Positions 28,022 through 37,019 of a stretch of DNA of 64,000 nucleotides are shown here, piece after piece (within the stretch, counting starts at the first letter, position 1; each line of letters opens with the position of its first letter). A program made the translations under genes and the position numbers. The notes under the pieces were generated by a model. The model was not told the origin of the DNA. It did not search any database and saw only the letters and a program-made list of their open reading frames with translations. The stretch comes from Acinetobacter gerneri DSM 14967 = CIP 107464 = MTCC 9824 (GTDB lineage Bacteria; Pseudomonadota; Gammaproteobacteria; Pseudomonadales; Moraxellaceae), in contig NZ_KB849543.1 in assembly GCF_000368565.1 (NCBI RefSeq), forward strand, positions 502,065 through 566,064, in the 5' to 3' direction.

Positions 28022-29719
28022 ATGCAAACACAAAACCAACCTGAAAATGCACTTCAACAATTCATTGATATTGTTGGAAAACAATATGTTTTGACCAACG
28101 ATAACGACACACGTCTTTACCGTCAAGGACGCCGCTATGGTTCTGGAAAAGTGTTGGCTGTGGTTGTGCCAGGTTCATTACTTGAACAATGGCAAGTACT
28201 GAAAGCTGCATTTGCAGCAGATTGCATCGTGATTATGCAAGCTGCAAATACAGGGCTAACAGGTGGTTCGACACCCTTTGGCGATGATTATGATCGCCCT
28301 GTGGTGGTGTTGAGTACCAAGCGTTTGGCTGGTATCCAAGTGATCAATGACGGTAAGCAGGTGATTTGCTTGCCAGGTGCGACCTTAGATGCTTTGGAAC
28401 GTGAACTTTCAGGTTTCAATCGTGAACCACATTCGGTGATTGGTTCCTCATGTATCGGGGCATCCGTATTGGGTGGTGTGTGTAACAACTCAGGTGGGGC
28501 ATTGGTACGTCGTGGTCCTGCCTATACCGAACTTGCACTCTATGCACAAGTGAATGCAGAGGGTGAACTCGAATTGGTCAATCATTTAGGGGTTGATCTT
28601 GGTTCTAGTGCAGAAGAAATATTATCCAAACTAGAAAAGCAACAATATCAAGCGATTGATGTTAAAAATAATCAAAACTGCTGTGCCTCTGATCATCGCT
28701 ACGCACACGATGTTAAACAGGTAGATGAAAATACACCTGCACGTTTTAATGCAGATCCGTCACGTTTATTTGAAGCTTCAGGTTCTGCAGGGAAAGTCTG
28801 CGTATTTGCAGTACGACTCGATACCTTTGAAAAGATTCCAAGCCAAGTGTTTTATGTTGGTACAAATTCACATGATGATTTAACTGAAATTCGTCGTTTT
28901 TTATTGAAAGATTTACCACGCTTACCGATCGCAGGTGAATATATTCATCGTGTTGCTTATGACATCGGTGCCGAATACGGTAAAGACACTTTCATGTTTA
29001 TCGAAAAGTTTGGTACTGCCAAAGTACCTGCGGCTTTTGCCATGAAAGATAAAGTCGATGGTTATCTTGAAAAGCTCGGTATGAAAGGCTTTTCAGATAA
29101 AGTATTACAATTGGTGACTAAATTTTTACCTTCGCATTTGCCTAAGCGAATGAATGATTTTCGTGATTTGTATGAGCATCATTTGGTGTTACGTATAGAA
29201 AATCAAGATGTAGAGCAAGTCGATCAATATTTAAAACAGTATTTTAATTCACGTGATACGGGTGATTATTTTCATTGTAATGATGAAGAAGGTCGCAAAG
29301 CATTCTTACATCGTTTTGCTGTTGCTGGCGCTGCTATCCGTTATCGTGATACCCATCGAAGCGAAGTCGAAGATATTGTTGCATTGGATATTGCCTTACG
29401 CCGTAATGATCGACAATGGGTTGAAACATTACCGAGTGAAATGGACGAGAAAATTATCCATAAACTCTATTATGGACATTTTTTATGTCATGTTTTTCAC
29501 CAAGATTATATCGTGAAAAAAGGCGTTGATCCTTTGGAAATGGAACATCAGATGTGGCATTTGCTTGATGATCGAGGTGCTGAATATCCTGCCGAACATA
29601 ATGTTGGGCATCTCTACATCGCCAAACCTGCGCTAAAAAATCATTATCAAAAACTAGATCCAACCAACAGTTTTAATGTGGGTATTGGCCAAACTTCAAA
29701 ATTAAAATATTGGAAATAA
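28022..29719 (+). CDS. dld: D-lactate dehydrogenase, quinone-linked FAD enzyme
   Basis: 565-aa peripheral membrane flavoenzyme oxidising D-lactate to pyruvate with quinone as acceptor (E. coli Dld 571). The FAD-binding PCMH domain occupies the first 220 residues with VIMQAANTGLTGGSTPFGDD and GASVLGGVCNNSGGALVRRG. The C-terminal Dld-type membrane-binding domain follows, with HCNDEEGRKAFLHRFAVAGA and a short GIGQTSK near the end. The start is the ATG at 28022 rather than the TTG just before it. It is 291 bp from lldD, so it may have its own promoter, and ends at a strong terminator. Confidence 0.95.
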   Translation: MQTQNQPENALQQFIDIVGKQYVLTNDNDTRLYRQGRRYGSGKVLAVVVPGSLLEQWQVLKAAFAADCIVIMQAANTGLTGGSTPFGDDYDRPVVVLSTKRLAGIQVINDGKQVICLPGATLDALERELSGFNREPHSVIGSSCIGASVLGGVCNNSGGALVRRGPAYTELALYAQVNAEGELELVNHLGVDLGSSAEEILSKLEKQQYQAIDVKNNQNCCASDHRYAHDVKQVDENTPARFNADPSRLFEASGSAGKVCVFAVRLDTFEKIPSQVFYVGTNSHDDLTEIRRFLLKDLPRLPIAGEYIHRVAYDIGAEYGKDTFMFIEKFGTAKVPAAFAMKDKVDGYLEKLGMKGFSDKVLQLVTKFLPSHLPKRMNDFRDLYEHHLVLRIENQDVEQVDQYLKQYFNSRDTGDYFHCNDEEGRKAFLHRFAVAGAAIRYRDTHRSEVEDIVALDIALRRNDRQWVETLPSEMDEKIIHKLYYGHFLCHVFHQDYIVKKGVDPLEMEHQMWHLLDDRGAEYPAEHNVGHLYIAKPALKNHYQKLDPTNSFNVGIGQTSKLKYWK

Positions 29720-29753
29720 CACTTAATTTTTCTACAAAAGTTGATGTACTAAT

Positions 29754-29771
29754 TAGGGTCAATAGACCCTA
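29754..29771. repeat. Palindrome TAGGGTC-N4-GACCCTA
   Basis: Perfect 7-4-7 hairpin just ahead of the dld terminator. The arms equal the outermost seven bases (with TA) of the MITE ends at 20215 and 20540, so it could be a scar of two element ends, or simply a hairpin. Confidence 0.35.
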
Positions 29772-29781
29772 TCAATTTTAT

Positions 29782-29834
29782 ACGCAAAATAGCCTGAAAG
29801 TTCCTATCTCAAACTGGCTATTTTGCGTTTTTTT
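29782..29834 (+). terminator. Terminator of dld
   Basis: Perfect 13-bp stem ACGCAAAATAGCC / GGCTATTTTGCGT, 21-base loop, then seven T. Confidence 0.9.
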
Positions 29835-30000
29835 ATTGTATTAACTGTTTCTTTTAATGCTAGATTTTGATGCTTCAATGCAGCATAAAAGGGTTATAAA
29901 TTGTCAATTAGAACAAAATTATCTGAATTGATTGCTAATAAGTTTAATATTCAAGACTGATTTCCGTTACACTAAGTTAATCCTTTTAGAGAGCCTAATT

Positions 30001-30504
30001 ATGCAATTACAGCCATCGTTTAGACAGGAACTCGATCCTGAACTGAGAACATGGTTATATGCACAAGGCTCCTTAACACAACAACTGACTGATTTAGCAG
30101 GGGGGATTTTTAAAGTTGAGCCCACTGCTGAATATTTCCAAAGACTGACATTTTTAGATAGTCAATGGATGAAACAGCCCCATCATCATACTTCTTGGGT
30201 ACGTGAAAGCTTACTTTATGGCTCGGAACAAACGCCATGGGTACAAGCAAAAAGTATATTTCCAATTCAAAGTCTACATGCCAAAGCACGCATATTTAAG
30301 CACATTGGGAAAAAGCCGATCGGCTGGTTTTTATTTGATAGAACAAATCCCAAATGTGAGCGACGTGTGATTTTATTAAAAGAAGGTTGGACCAGACAAA
30401 GTTGTTATACTTGGCATGGTTGTAAGTTTATCGTGCAAGAAACTTTTTTAGCTGCTTTTGTGGATTTCCTGAAAAAGCAAAAACTTGAAAATGAATATCG
30501 TTAA
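30001..30504 (+). CDS. ubiC: Chorismate lyase
   Basis: Splits chorismate to 4-hydroxybenzoate and pyruvate, the first committed ubiquinone step. 167 aa from ATG 30001 (E. coli UbiC 165); an in-frame TTG start at 29932 would add non-family sequence. Conserved residues include the Arg in SWVRESLLYG near 63-72 and the C-terminal Glu in FIVQETF near 145-151, both active-site positions in the family. The gene ends 8 bp before ubiA, the next enzyme, forming a ubiCA operon as in E. coli. Confidence 0.88.
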   Translation: MQLQPSFRQELDPELRTWLYAQGSLTQQLTDLAGGIFKVEPTAEYFQRLTFLDSQWMKQPHHHTSWVRESLLYGSEQTPWVQAKSIFPIQSLHAKARIFKHIGKKPIGWFLFDRTNPKCERRVILLKEGWTRQSCYTWHGCKFIVQETFLAAFVDFLKKQKLENEYR

Positions 30505-30512
30505 GGAAAGTT

Positions 30513-31391
30513 ATGGCTGCTGTACAACACATCACTTGGCGTGAACGCTTAGAAGCTTATTATTATTTATGTCGTTTTGATAAGCCGGTTGGAACGGAGC
30601 TGGTGCTTTGGCCAACGATGTGGGCGCTATGGATTGCGGCAGATGGGATACCGGATATCACAACGTTGATCGCAATGGTCTTGGGTACGATTTTTATGCG
30701 TGCAGCAGGCTGTGCGATCAATGATTTTGCTGATCGTAAAGTCGATGCGCATGTTGAACGTACCAAAAATCGCCCCCTTGCAACAGGTGTGATTTCAGCA
30801 AAAGAAGCCGTTTGGGTTTTTATCGCTTTAGTCGCGGCCAGTGCTTGTACTTTATTTTTCTTACCGATAGCAACTTTTTACTGTGCGCTTGCAGGATTGG
30901 TTTTAGCTTTTATTTACCCATTTATGAAGCGTTATACTCATTTACCACAAGTGGTTTTGGGAATGGCATTTTCATGGGGTATCCCGATGTCTTTTACTGC
31001 AATGGGTAAGCCACTCGATGCAACTTGTTGGTTACTTTATTTTGGTAATTTGGCGTGGACGGTGGCTTATGATACGCAATATGCGATTACTGACCGTGAA
31101 TACGATTTAAAAATTGGTGTTAAATCGACGGCTATTTTGTTTGGAAAATATGACATTCAAATTATTTCAATTTTACAAGCAATCGCAGTAATTTTGATTG
31201 GTATGTCGATGTATCGTGCAGATATTTTATGGCCGATAGGTTTGATTGCATTGCTTATGGTGGTGGCTGATTTTATCTATCAATGGACCAAGACCAATGA
31301 TCGTGATCCACAGCGTTGTTTCTGGGCATTTAGACACAATCGCTTTGTTGGGATTATTATCTTCATAGGTATTGTGATTGCTTATTTGTAG
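30513..31391 (+). CDS. ubiA: 4-hydroxybenzoate polyprenyltransferase
   Basis: 292-aa inner-membrane prenyltransferase attaching the isoprenoid tail to 4-hydroxybenzoate (E. coli UbiA 290). Both Asp-rich metal/diphosphate motifs are present: NDFADRKVDAHVERTKNRP near residues 70-88 and DTQYAITDREYDLKIGVKS near 188-206. About eight to nine helices. Product of ubiC is its substrate, and the genes are 8 bp apart. Confidence 0.95.
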   Translation: MAAVQHITWRERLEAYYYLCRFDKPVGTELVLWPTMWALWIAADGIPDITTLIAMVLGTIFMRAAGCAINDFADRKVDAHVERTKNRPLATGVISAKEAVWVFIALVAASACTLFFLPIATFYCALAGLVLAFIYPFMKRYTHLPQVVLGMAFSWGIPMSFTAMGKPLDATCWLLYFGNLAWTVAYDTQYAITDREYDLKIGVKSTAILFGKYDIQIISILQAIAVILIGMSMYRADILWPIGLIALLMVVADFIYQWTKTNDRDPQRCFWAFRHNRFVGIIIFIGIVIAYL

Positions 31392-31602
31392 ATATATTTG
31401 AATAAATCACTGTAAATTATAATTTTTACTTCCCCCTCAGATGACGTTTTGAGTGTTAAAAGAGGGGAATATTGCTGAGCTTTATCACTTTAAAAAGAAT
31501 AAAAAATACCTTGTATAATTCGCTTTTAAAATAAGATCAAAGCTCTTAGTTGATACTCAATAATTAAGCTCTCGATTTATAGATAATAAATAGGAAAATA
31601 TA

Positions 31603-32052
31603 ATGGATATCGAAAAATATAGTTTTATAGATGGTCTAAAAAGAAAGCATGCAAATTTAATTTTTGGTTACAACGGCAATATTTATGATCGGCATTTAAT
31701 CGGATTTATCACGACTGAAGCAGCAGTTTTCAGTCCAAACGCAGTCAGTGTAAGAAAAATAGGGAATATGTGGTTTGTGACATCAAGTTTAGACTGGATT
31801 AGTCATCTATGTAATGATGATAGTTACCTTTTAAAGCCTAATTATATGCCAGATACAGAATTGTTTTATCATTTATCGGGAACTATTCTTGCTGCTTTTT
31901 CAAATGGCGTTGGATTGGCTTTAGATGGGAAAATTACTATTTCACATCATATTTCTGAAAGAGAATTAGAAACGATTCAGCTTGAAATTGATCAATTGAG
32001 TGGTCGCACTGTATTCTTTAAAAGTGTTGAAACGTATGAAAAGAAACTTTAA
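31603..32052 (+). CDS. Orphan cytoplasmic protein, paralog of 32805-33233
   Basis: 149-aa soluble protein with no signal peptide or membrane segment and no motif I can name. It shares with its paralog the core RKHANLIFGYNGNIYD in the first third and a nearly identical last 47 residues containing LALDGKITISHHISERELE and QLSGRTVFFKSVE. Similarity in the middle is much lower. Clustered, small, AT-rich, acidic orphan pairs of this kind are often immunity proteins of polymorphic toxins, but no toxin gene is present here, so that is a hypothesis. Confidence 0.65.
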   Translation: MDIEKYSFIDGLKRKHANLIFGYNGNIYDRHLIGFITTEAAVFSPNAVSVRKIGNMWFVTSSLDWISHLCNDDSYLLKPNYMPDTELFYHLSGTILAAFSNGVGLALDGKITISHHISERELETIQLEIDQLSGRTVFFKSVETYEKKL

Positions 32053-32418
32053 TTCACAAGATTAAGTACCCTAGAGGATTTCTAATCAAGAGAATAGACT
32101 TCTCGTATAAGCCGGATTTTTGGTAATACTCATTTGCACTATATGCGCCACCTTAGCAGAAGGTTTGACGAATACAGAATTTGATCGATTAGCATGTTAG
32201 GAGGGAAGGTGTTTCACCAACATGGGTAAAGTCGGATCTGGATATTCTGCTATTTAAATAGAAGCGATTAAAGAGGCATGAGCTTTTCGTACTAAGATTA
32301 AATGATGGAAAAATATTTATTCAATGGTATCTCGTTAAACAGAATTACATAGCAATCCTAAAAAACTCCAGTTACAAGAGAAAAACCTATGCAACAAATT
32401 TTAAATGGATGTTAAGCG
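32053..32418. other. 366-bp degenerate stretch between the orphan paralogs
   Basis: No intact gene. One plus-strand frame is open for about 55 codons after a stop near 32266, reading KRLKRHELFVLRLNDGK..., and another contains AEGLTNTEFDRLAC before a stop. These look like fragments of one or more decayed coding sequences, but neither resembles a family I know. Confidence 0.4.
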
Positions 32419-32667
32419 ATGAATATTATTTATAGGAATGACACCGATAAAGTGATTAGAGTCTTTATTGAACCATCTACTGATGAATTTTTTTTAAATA
32501 AAAATGATGAAATCAAAATAGTTTGTAATTCTTTAGAAAGTATATCTGAAATAAGCCATACATATAATAATGAATCAATCATTATATGGCTCCCTAGATC
32601 AACAAAAGGAACAGTATTTATTAATGATGTTCACGTTGAAAGCCTTACTGAAAGTCGTTATTGGTAA
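32419..32667 (+). CDS. 82-aa orphan protein
   Basis: Small soluble protein beginning MNIIYRNDTDKVIRVFIEP, with alternating hydrophobic residues suggesting an all-beta fold. No recognised domain. The ATG at 32419 has weak ribosome-site context. It has its own terminator at 32701. It lies between the two paralogs in the same orientation and is probably part of the same accessory island. Confidence 0.5.
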   Translation: MNIIYRNDTDKVIRVFIEPSTDEFFLNKNDEIKIVCNSLESISEISHTYNNESIIIWLPRSTKGTVFINDVHVESLTESRYW

Positions 32668-32700
32668 CGAATTTAATTTTTATTTTTTATTTAGTATATA

Positions 32701-32721
32701 AAATCGCCTTCGGGCGGTTTT
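32701..32721 (+). terminator. Terminator behind the 82-aa gene
   Basis: AAATCGCC-TTCG-GGCGGTTT hairpin with a UUCG tetraloop. The following T-run is short. Confidence 0.7.
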
Positions 32722-32804
32722 CCACATAAGAAATCCATTGTTCAAAAAATATTTATTTAATACAACAGTTTATGGCATTAGGAAATTTTAATATGACTTT
32801 TGAT

Positions 32805-33233
32805 AAACAATATTATATTAATGCACTTAAAAAAAGACATTCTCATCTTGTCTTTGGCTACAATGGGACTGTCTACGATCATCAGCGTATTGGTTATATT
32901 GTCACTGAAGCGACCCTTTTAAGCCCTAATTCGATACATGTTAAAAAACAATCAGATATTTGGTATGTGGTATCAGAACACGACTGGATCAATGAGATAT
33001 GTGATGATGAAAGCTACTTATTTACAGAAAAATATTTCGGTGATCCAGATGATTTTTATCATTTATCTGGGGTTGTTTTAAGTGCTTTTTCAAACGGAGT
33101 TGGATTAGCTTTAGATGGGAAAATCACTATTTCACATCATATTTCTGAACGAGAATTAGAAGCTATTCAGCCTGAAATTGATCAATTGAGTGGTCGAACT
33201 GTATTCTTTAAAAGTGTTGAGAATTTACAATAA
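32805..33233 (+). CDS. Orphan cytoplasmic protein, paralog of 31603-32052
   Basis: 142 aa if started at the ATG at 32805 (TTTGATAAACAATATTATAT context), or 153 aa from ATG 32772; the shorter form fits the length of its paralog better. The N-terminal half is only moderately similar to the paralog (KKRHSHLVFGYNGTVYD), while the last 47 residues are almost the same, also at DNA level. This uneven pattern suggests gene conversion of the 3' end or strong constraint on it. Function unknown. Confidence 0.6.
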   Translation, partial: KQYYINALKKRHSHLVFGYNGTVYDHQRIGYIVTEATLLSPNSIHVKKQSDIWYVVSEHDWINEICDDESYLFTEKYFGDPDDFYHLSGVVLSAFSNGVGLALDGKITISHHISERELEAIQPEIDQLSGRTVFFKSVENLQ

Positions 33234-33357
33234 TATATTATGAAGAGTGATTAACAAATATCTATCTTGCATTCTAATTTTTAAATTATTTGACATTGAA
33301 ATTTGTTACAGTGATTCATCTCATCATATGAGATGGAATGAATCACCTTAAATTGAC

Positions 33358-35559
33358 TTACTTCACCGCTACAGCTTTCGCTCTTGCCGCATGCAATTTT
33401 TTATAACTTTCAATCAAACGCAAATGACGATCTAGACCTTCAAGTTGCATATTGGTTTCAGTCAAACCATAGAAACGAATACTGCCATCCATTGAGCCAA
33501 TGACAGCATCCATACGTTCATCACCAAACATACGACGGAAATTGGCTTCATAATCATTGAGATCAAGCTCATCATCGAGCTCAACTTCTAGTACCACATT
33601 TAGGCATTGATAGAACAAACCACGTTCGACAGTATTGGTGTTGTATTGCAAGAACTGTTCAACCAATTCCTTAGCTTCTTCAAACTCTTGTAAAGCAATA
33701 TAAATGAGGAGTTTAAGCTCTAAAATGGTCAATTGACCCCAAACCGTATTGTCGTCAAATTCAACCCCGATCAAGGTCGTGATATCGGTATAGTCGTCGA
33801 CTTCAACTTCCTCTAAACGTTCAGCCAAAGCTTCAAGTTGCTCTTCGTCTAAACGGTGGAGATTTAAAATATCTTCACGGAAAAGGAGGGCTTTATTGGT
33901 GTTGTCCCAGATCAGATCTTCTACCAAATACACTTCAGAATAATCAGGCACCAAGATACGACAAGCAGTCGCACCTAGATGCTGATAAACCGCCATATAT
34001 GCTTCTTTACCCATTTCTTCAAGGATATTGAACATTTGCGCTGCTTCATCGGCATTGGCATGTTCGCCTTGACTGCTAAAGTCCCATTCCACAAAATCAT
34101 AATCAGATTTTGCACTAAAGAAACGCCAAGAAACCACACCGCTTGAGTCGATAAAATGTTCAACAAAATTGTTTGGCTCAGTCACAGCATTTGAGCTAAA
34201 AGTCGGTTTTGGTAGATCATTTAGACCTTCAAAACTACGACCTTGTAACAATTCGGTGAGGCTACGTTCTAGAGCAACTTCCAGTTTTGGATGCGCGCCA
34301 AATGATGCAAAAACACCACCAGTACGAGGATTCATCAAAGTCACACACATGACAGGATATTGACCGCCAAGTGATGCATCTTTAACTAAAACAGGGAAGC
34401 CTTGTTCTTCTAAACCTTTGATGCCTTCAACGATGCGAGGATATTTGGCAAGAACCTCGGCAGGCACATCAGGAAGTGCAATTTCACCTTCTAAGATTTC
34501 ACGTTTTACCGCACGTTCAAAGATCTCTGATAAGCACTGTACTTGAGCTTCAGCAAGCGTATTACCTGCGCTCATCCCATTACTTAAGTATAAATTTTCA
34601 ATCAAATTCGATGGAAAATAAACAACTTCGCCATCAGACTGACGTACAAAAGGTAAAGAACAGATACCACGTGCAGTATTGCCTGAGTTTGTATCGTATA
34701 AATGTGTGCCTAATAATTCATCATCAGGATTGTAGATGGCCAATGTGTATTCATCTAAAATTTCTTTCGGCAATTCACCATTTGGTCCAGGTTGGAACCA
34801 TTTTTCATCTGGATAATGGACAAATTCTGCATTGGCGATTTCTTCACCCCAGAATTGATCATTATAGAAAAAGTTACAGTTTAGACGTTCGATAAATTCG
34901 CCGAGCGCAGAAGCCAACGCGCTTTCTTTGGTAGAGCCTTTACCGTTGGTAAAGCACATTGGTGATTGAGCATCACGAATATGCAAAGACCATACATTTG
35001 GTACGATATTGCGCCATGAAGAAATTTCAATCTTCATGCCTAGACCTGCCAAAATACCAGACATATTGGCAATGGTTTCTTCGAGCGGTAAATCTTTCCC
35101 TGCAATAAAAGTTGTATTTTCAGAAGCCAAGTTTGGCATTAATAACGCTTGAGCATCCGCATCAATACTTTCAACTTCTTCGATGACAAACTCAGGACCT
35201 GTTTGGATCACTTTTTTAACGGTACAGCGGTCAATGGAACGCAAAATACCTTGACGATCTTTTTCTGAAATATCGGCAGGTAATTCAACTTGGATTTTAA
35301 AAATTTGCTTATAACGATTTTCAGGATCGACGATATTGTTTTGTGAAAGGCGGATATTATCCGTCGGGATATTACGTGCCAAACAATATACTTTGACAAA
35401 ATATGCTGCGCAAAGTGCAGAAGATGCTAGAAAATAATCAAATGGTCCGGGTGCTGAACCATCACCTTTGTAGCGAATCGGTTGGTCAGCAATAACTGAG
35501 AAGTCATCGAACTTAGCTTCTTGTCGAAGATTGTCGAGATAATTAACCTTGATTTCCAT
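33358..35559 (-). CDS. OsmC-YcaO fusion protein
   Basis: 733-aa cytoplasmic protein. Residues 1-135 form an OsmC-like domain (PIRYKGDGSAPGPFDYFLAS, then SALCAAYFVKVYCLARN). Residues about 150-560 form a YcaO domain with the ATP-binding Glu-rich helices ESALASALGEFIERLNC and AEAQVQCLSEIFERAVKREI. The C-terminal 170 residues are acidic and helical (LDEEQLEALAERLEEVEVDD), like the TPR-type tail of E. coli YcaO, which is linked to RimO-dependent methylthiolation of ribosomal protein S12. It does not end in the PxPxP seen in peptide-heterocyclising YcaOs, and no precursor peptide is nearby, so a RiPP role is unlikely. Monocistronic. Confidence 0.85.
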   Translation of the reverse strand: MEIKVNYLDNLRQEAKFDDFSVIADQPIRYKGDGSAPGPFDYFLASSALCAAYFVKVYCLARNIPTDNIRLSQNNIVDPENRYKQIFKIQVELPADISEKDRQGILRSIDRCTVKKVIQTGPEFVIEEVESIDADAQALLMPNLASENTTFIAGKDLPLEETIANMSGILAGLGMKIEISSWRNIVPNVWSLHIRDAQSPMCFTNGKGSTKESALASALGEFIERLNCNFFYNDQFWGEEIANAEFVHYPDEKWFQPGPNGELPKEILDEYTLAIYNPDDELLGTHLYDTNSGNTARGICSLPFVRQSDGEVVYFPSNLIENLYLSNGMSAGNTLAEAQVQCLSEIFERAVKREILEGEIALPDVPAEVLAKYPRIVEGIKGLEEQGFPVLVKDASLGGQYPVMCVTLMNPRTGGVFASFGAHPKLEVALERSLTELLQGRSFEGLNDLPKPTFSSNAVTEPNNFVEHFIDSSGVVSWRFFSAKSDYDFVEWDFSSQGEHANADEAAQMFNILEEMGKEAYMAVYQHLGATACRILVPDYSEVYLVEDLIWDNTNKALLFREDILNLHRLDEEQLEALAERLEEVEVDDYTDITTLIGVEFDDNTVWGQLTILELKLLIYIALQEFEEAKELVEQFLQYNTNTVERGLFYQCLNVVLEVELDDELDLNDYEANFRRMFGDERMDAVIGSMDGSIRFYGLTETNMQLEGLDRHLRLIESYKKLHAARAKAVAVK

Positions 35560-36014
35560 GCTGCTACCTAATGATTTCTGAGTGATTTTTCAGACACAAA
35601 ATGTGATGAATTAAGCCGAAATATAATGTGAATATTGACTTAAAAAATAAGATGAGAGGCGTTATTTTCTATATGCAATATCAATAGCGCGCTCAATGAT
35701 GGGCATTATTATAGAGCTATTTTAGCAATTTGATAACTTTAGTTGGTTTTTCTCTGTTTTGCTTGGAAATAAGTGCATAAATTTGGCGGGGATTGTGGTG
35801 TTAGAAATGCTCAGTAGTATTTTAACGATCTGAATCTTCTAAGAGAAAAGGTCGTGTGGGTGCAATATCAGTGCAATTGATCGGAAAAATTGGCTAAAAT
35901 TTATACATAAAATGTATAATTAGAAACGTGTAAATTGGGCTGAAATAGAATGAAAACAGTTTGATTTATATAAAGGGCGTGTTTCAAGAAAAATAAATAT
36001 AGGAAGGAACGATA
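35560..36014. other. 455-bp intergenic region between divergent OsmC-YcaO and PF10118 genes
   Basis: No gene. It must hold promoters for both genes. The only clear structured site is the palindrome at 35901-35919. GAAGGAA precedes the start at 36015. Confidence 0.6.
35901..35919. promoter_or_regulatory. Perfect 8-3-8 palindrome overlapping a TATAAT
   Basis: TTATACAT-AAA-ATGTATAA; its right arm overlaps TATAAT at 35915-35920, a possible -10 box about 95 bp before the next gene. A bound repressor would block this promoter. TetR-type size; the regulator is not local. Confidence 0.5.
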
Positions 36015-36893
36015 ATGGGTATTTTCAAGTTTTTTACCAAAGGCAGTGACTATAAAGAACCACTGCCGATCAGAAGAGATATCAGATTTGATCTTCCCGA
36101 AGATCAGATTCAAAAATGGCATTATACAGCAGGTCCGATTTTTACAGCATTGCTCAACACTTTTTCTATCGTGCTCCCAGTCGGCGAGCGATTTTTTATT
36201 GATTCTGTAAGGGCGCAGCGGCATCTCATTCAAGATCCTGAACTATTAAAAGCCGTTACAGCATTTATCGGGCAAGAGGCGATGCATGGCCGTGAACATG
36301 AAGCCTACAACAATGCACTTTTTGCACGAAGCCCGATTGCACCAAAGTTTGAGCAATTGGTTTTGGATATTTTTGGGCAAATTCAGAAATATTTACCTTC
36401 ATATATGTGGTTGAGTGGCACCATTGCACTAGAGCATTTTACTGCGCTTTTGGCTGATGGCGTTTTGAAAGATCCTCGACTCTTTGAAGGGGCAGAACCA
36501 CATTATGCCAATATCTGGCGTTGGCATGCTTTTGAGGAAACCGAACATAAAGCCGTGGCATTTGATGTGTGGAATAGTGTAAAAGGGCATGGGCCACGTG
36601 CTTATATTGAACGCAGTGCAGGATTGATTATTGCAACTATTATTTTTTGGAGTTTGGTGATTCCAGTTTTTCTAGTGATCGTTAAAGACGAGAAAAAACT
36701 GACGGATTTACCAAGTTGGAAAAAAATGTTCCGTTATACATTTGGAGAAATCGGTGTGTTGCGTAAACAATTAAGAAATTACGCAGATTATTTCCGCCCA
36801 AATTTCCACCCTTGGGATCATGACAATCGTCAATATATGGAACAAATGCGCCAGTTTATTTATGCATTGGATAGTACAAATAAGGTATCGTAA
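36015..36893 (+). CDS. Metal-dependent hydrolase family protein (PF10118 type)
   Basis: 292-aa helical protein with His/Glu clusters like diiron or other metal sites: GQEAMHGREHEAYN (about residues 90-103), TIALEHFTALLADG (about 136-149) and WRWHAFEETEHKAVAFDVW (about 173-191). A membrane segment follows near 205-228 (AGLIIATIIFWSLVIPVFLV). These are the hallmarks of the family annotated as predicted metal-dependent hydrolase in Acinetobacter and Pseudomonas. Enzymatic reaction unknown. Its promoter region has a perfect palindrome. Confidence 0.8.
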   Translation: MGIFKFFTKGSDYKEPLPIRRDIRFDLPEDQIQKWHYTAGPIFTALLNTFSIVLPVGERFFIDSVRAQRHLIQDPELLKAVTAFIGQEAMHGREHEAYNNALFARSPIAPKFEQLVLDIFGQIQKYLPSYMWLSGTIALEHFTALLADGVLKDPRLFEGAEPHYANIWRWHAFEETEHKAVAFDVWNSVKGHGPRAYIERSAGLIIATIIFWSLVIPVFLVIVKDEKKLTDLPSWKKMFRYTFGEIGVLRKQLRNYADYFRPNFHPWDHDNRQYMEQMRQFIYALDSTNKVS

Positions 36894-36927
36894 AAGATAA
36901 GTTCGAAGATTGATTTGGTTTAAAAGG

Positions 36928-36962
36928 CAGTTTAGTGAAAATGCTCGCTAAACTGTTTTTTT
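36928..36962 (+). terminator. Terminator of the PF10118 gene
   Basis: CAGTTTAG / CTAAACTG stem followed by a run of T. Confidence 0.85.
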
Positions 36963-37019
36963 ATGCCAAAAATTTGGCTATCTTTTTATTTCCTTAGATT
37001 AGCATTTAAGTCATCACTT

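Noticed and set aside
33358..35559. YcaO protein as part of a RiPP (azoline peptide) cluster
   Set aside because: No precursor peptide, dehydrogenase or exporter next to it; the C-terminus lacks the PxPxP end and has the acidic tail of ribosome-linked YcaO.
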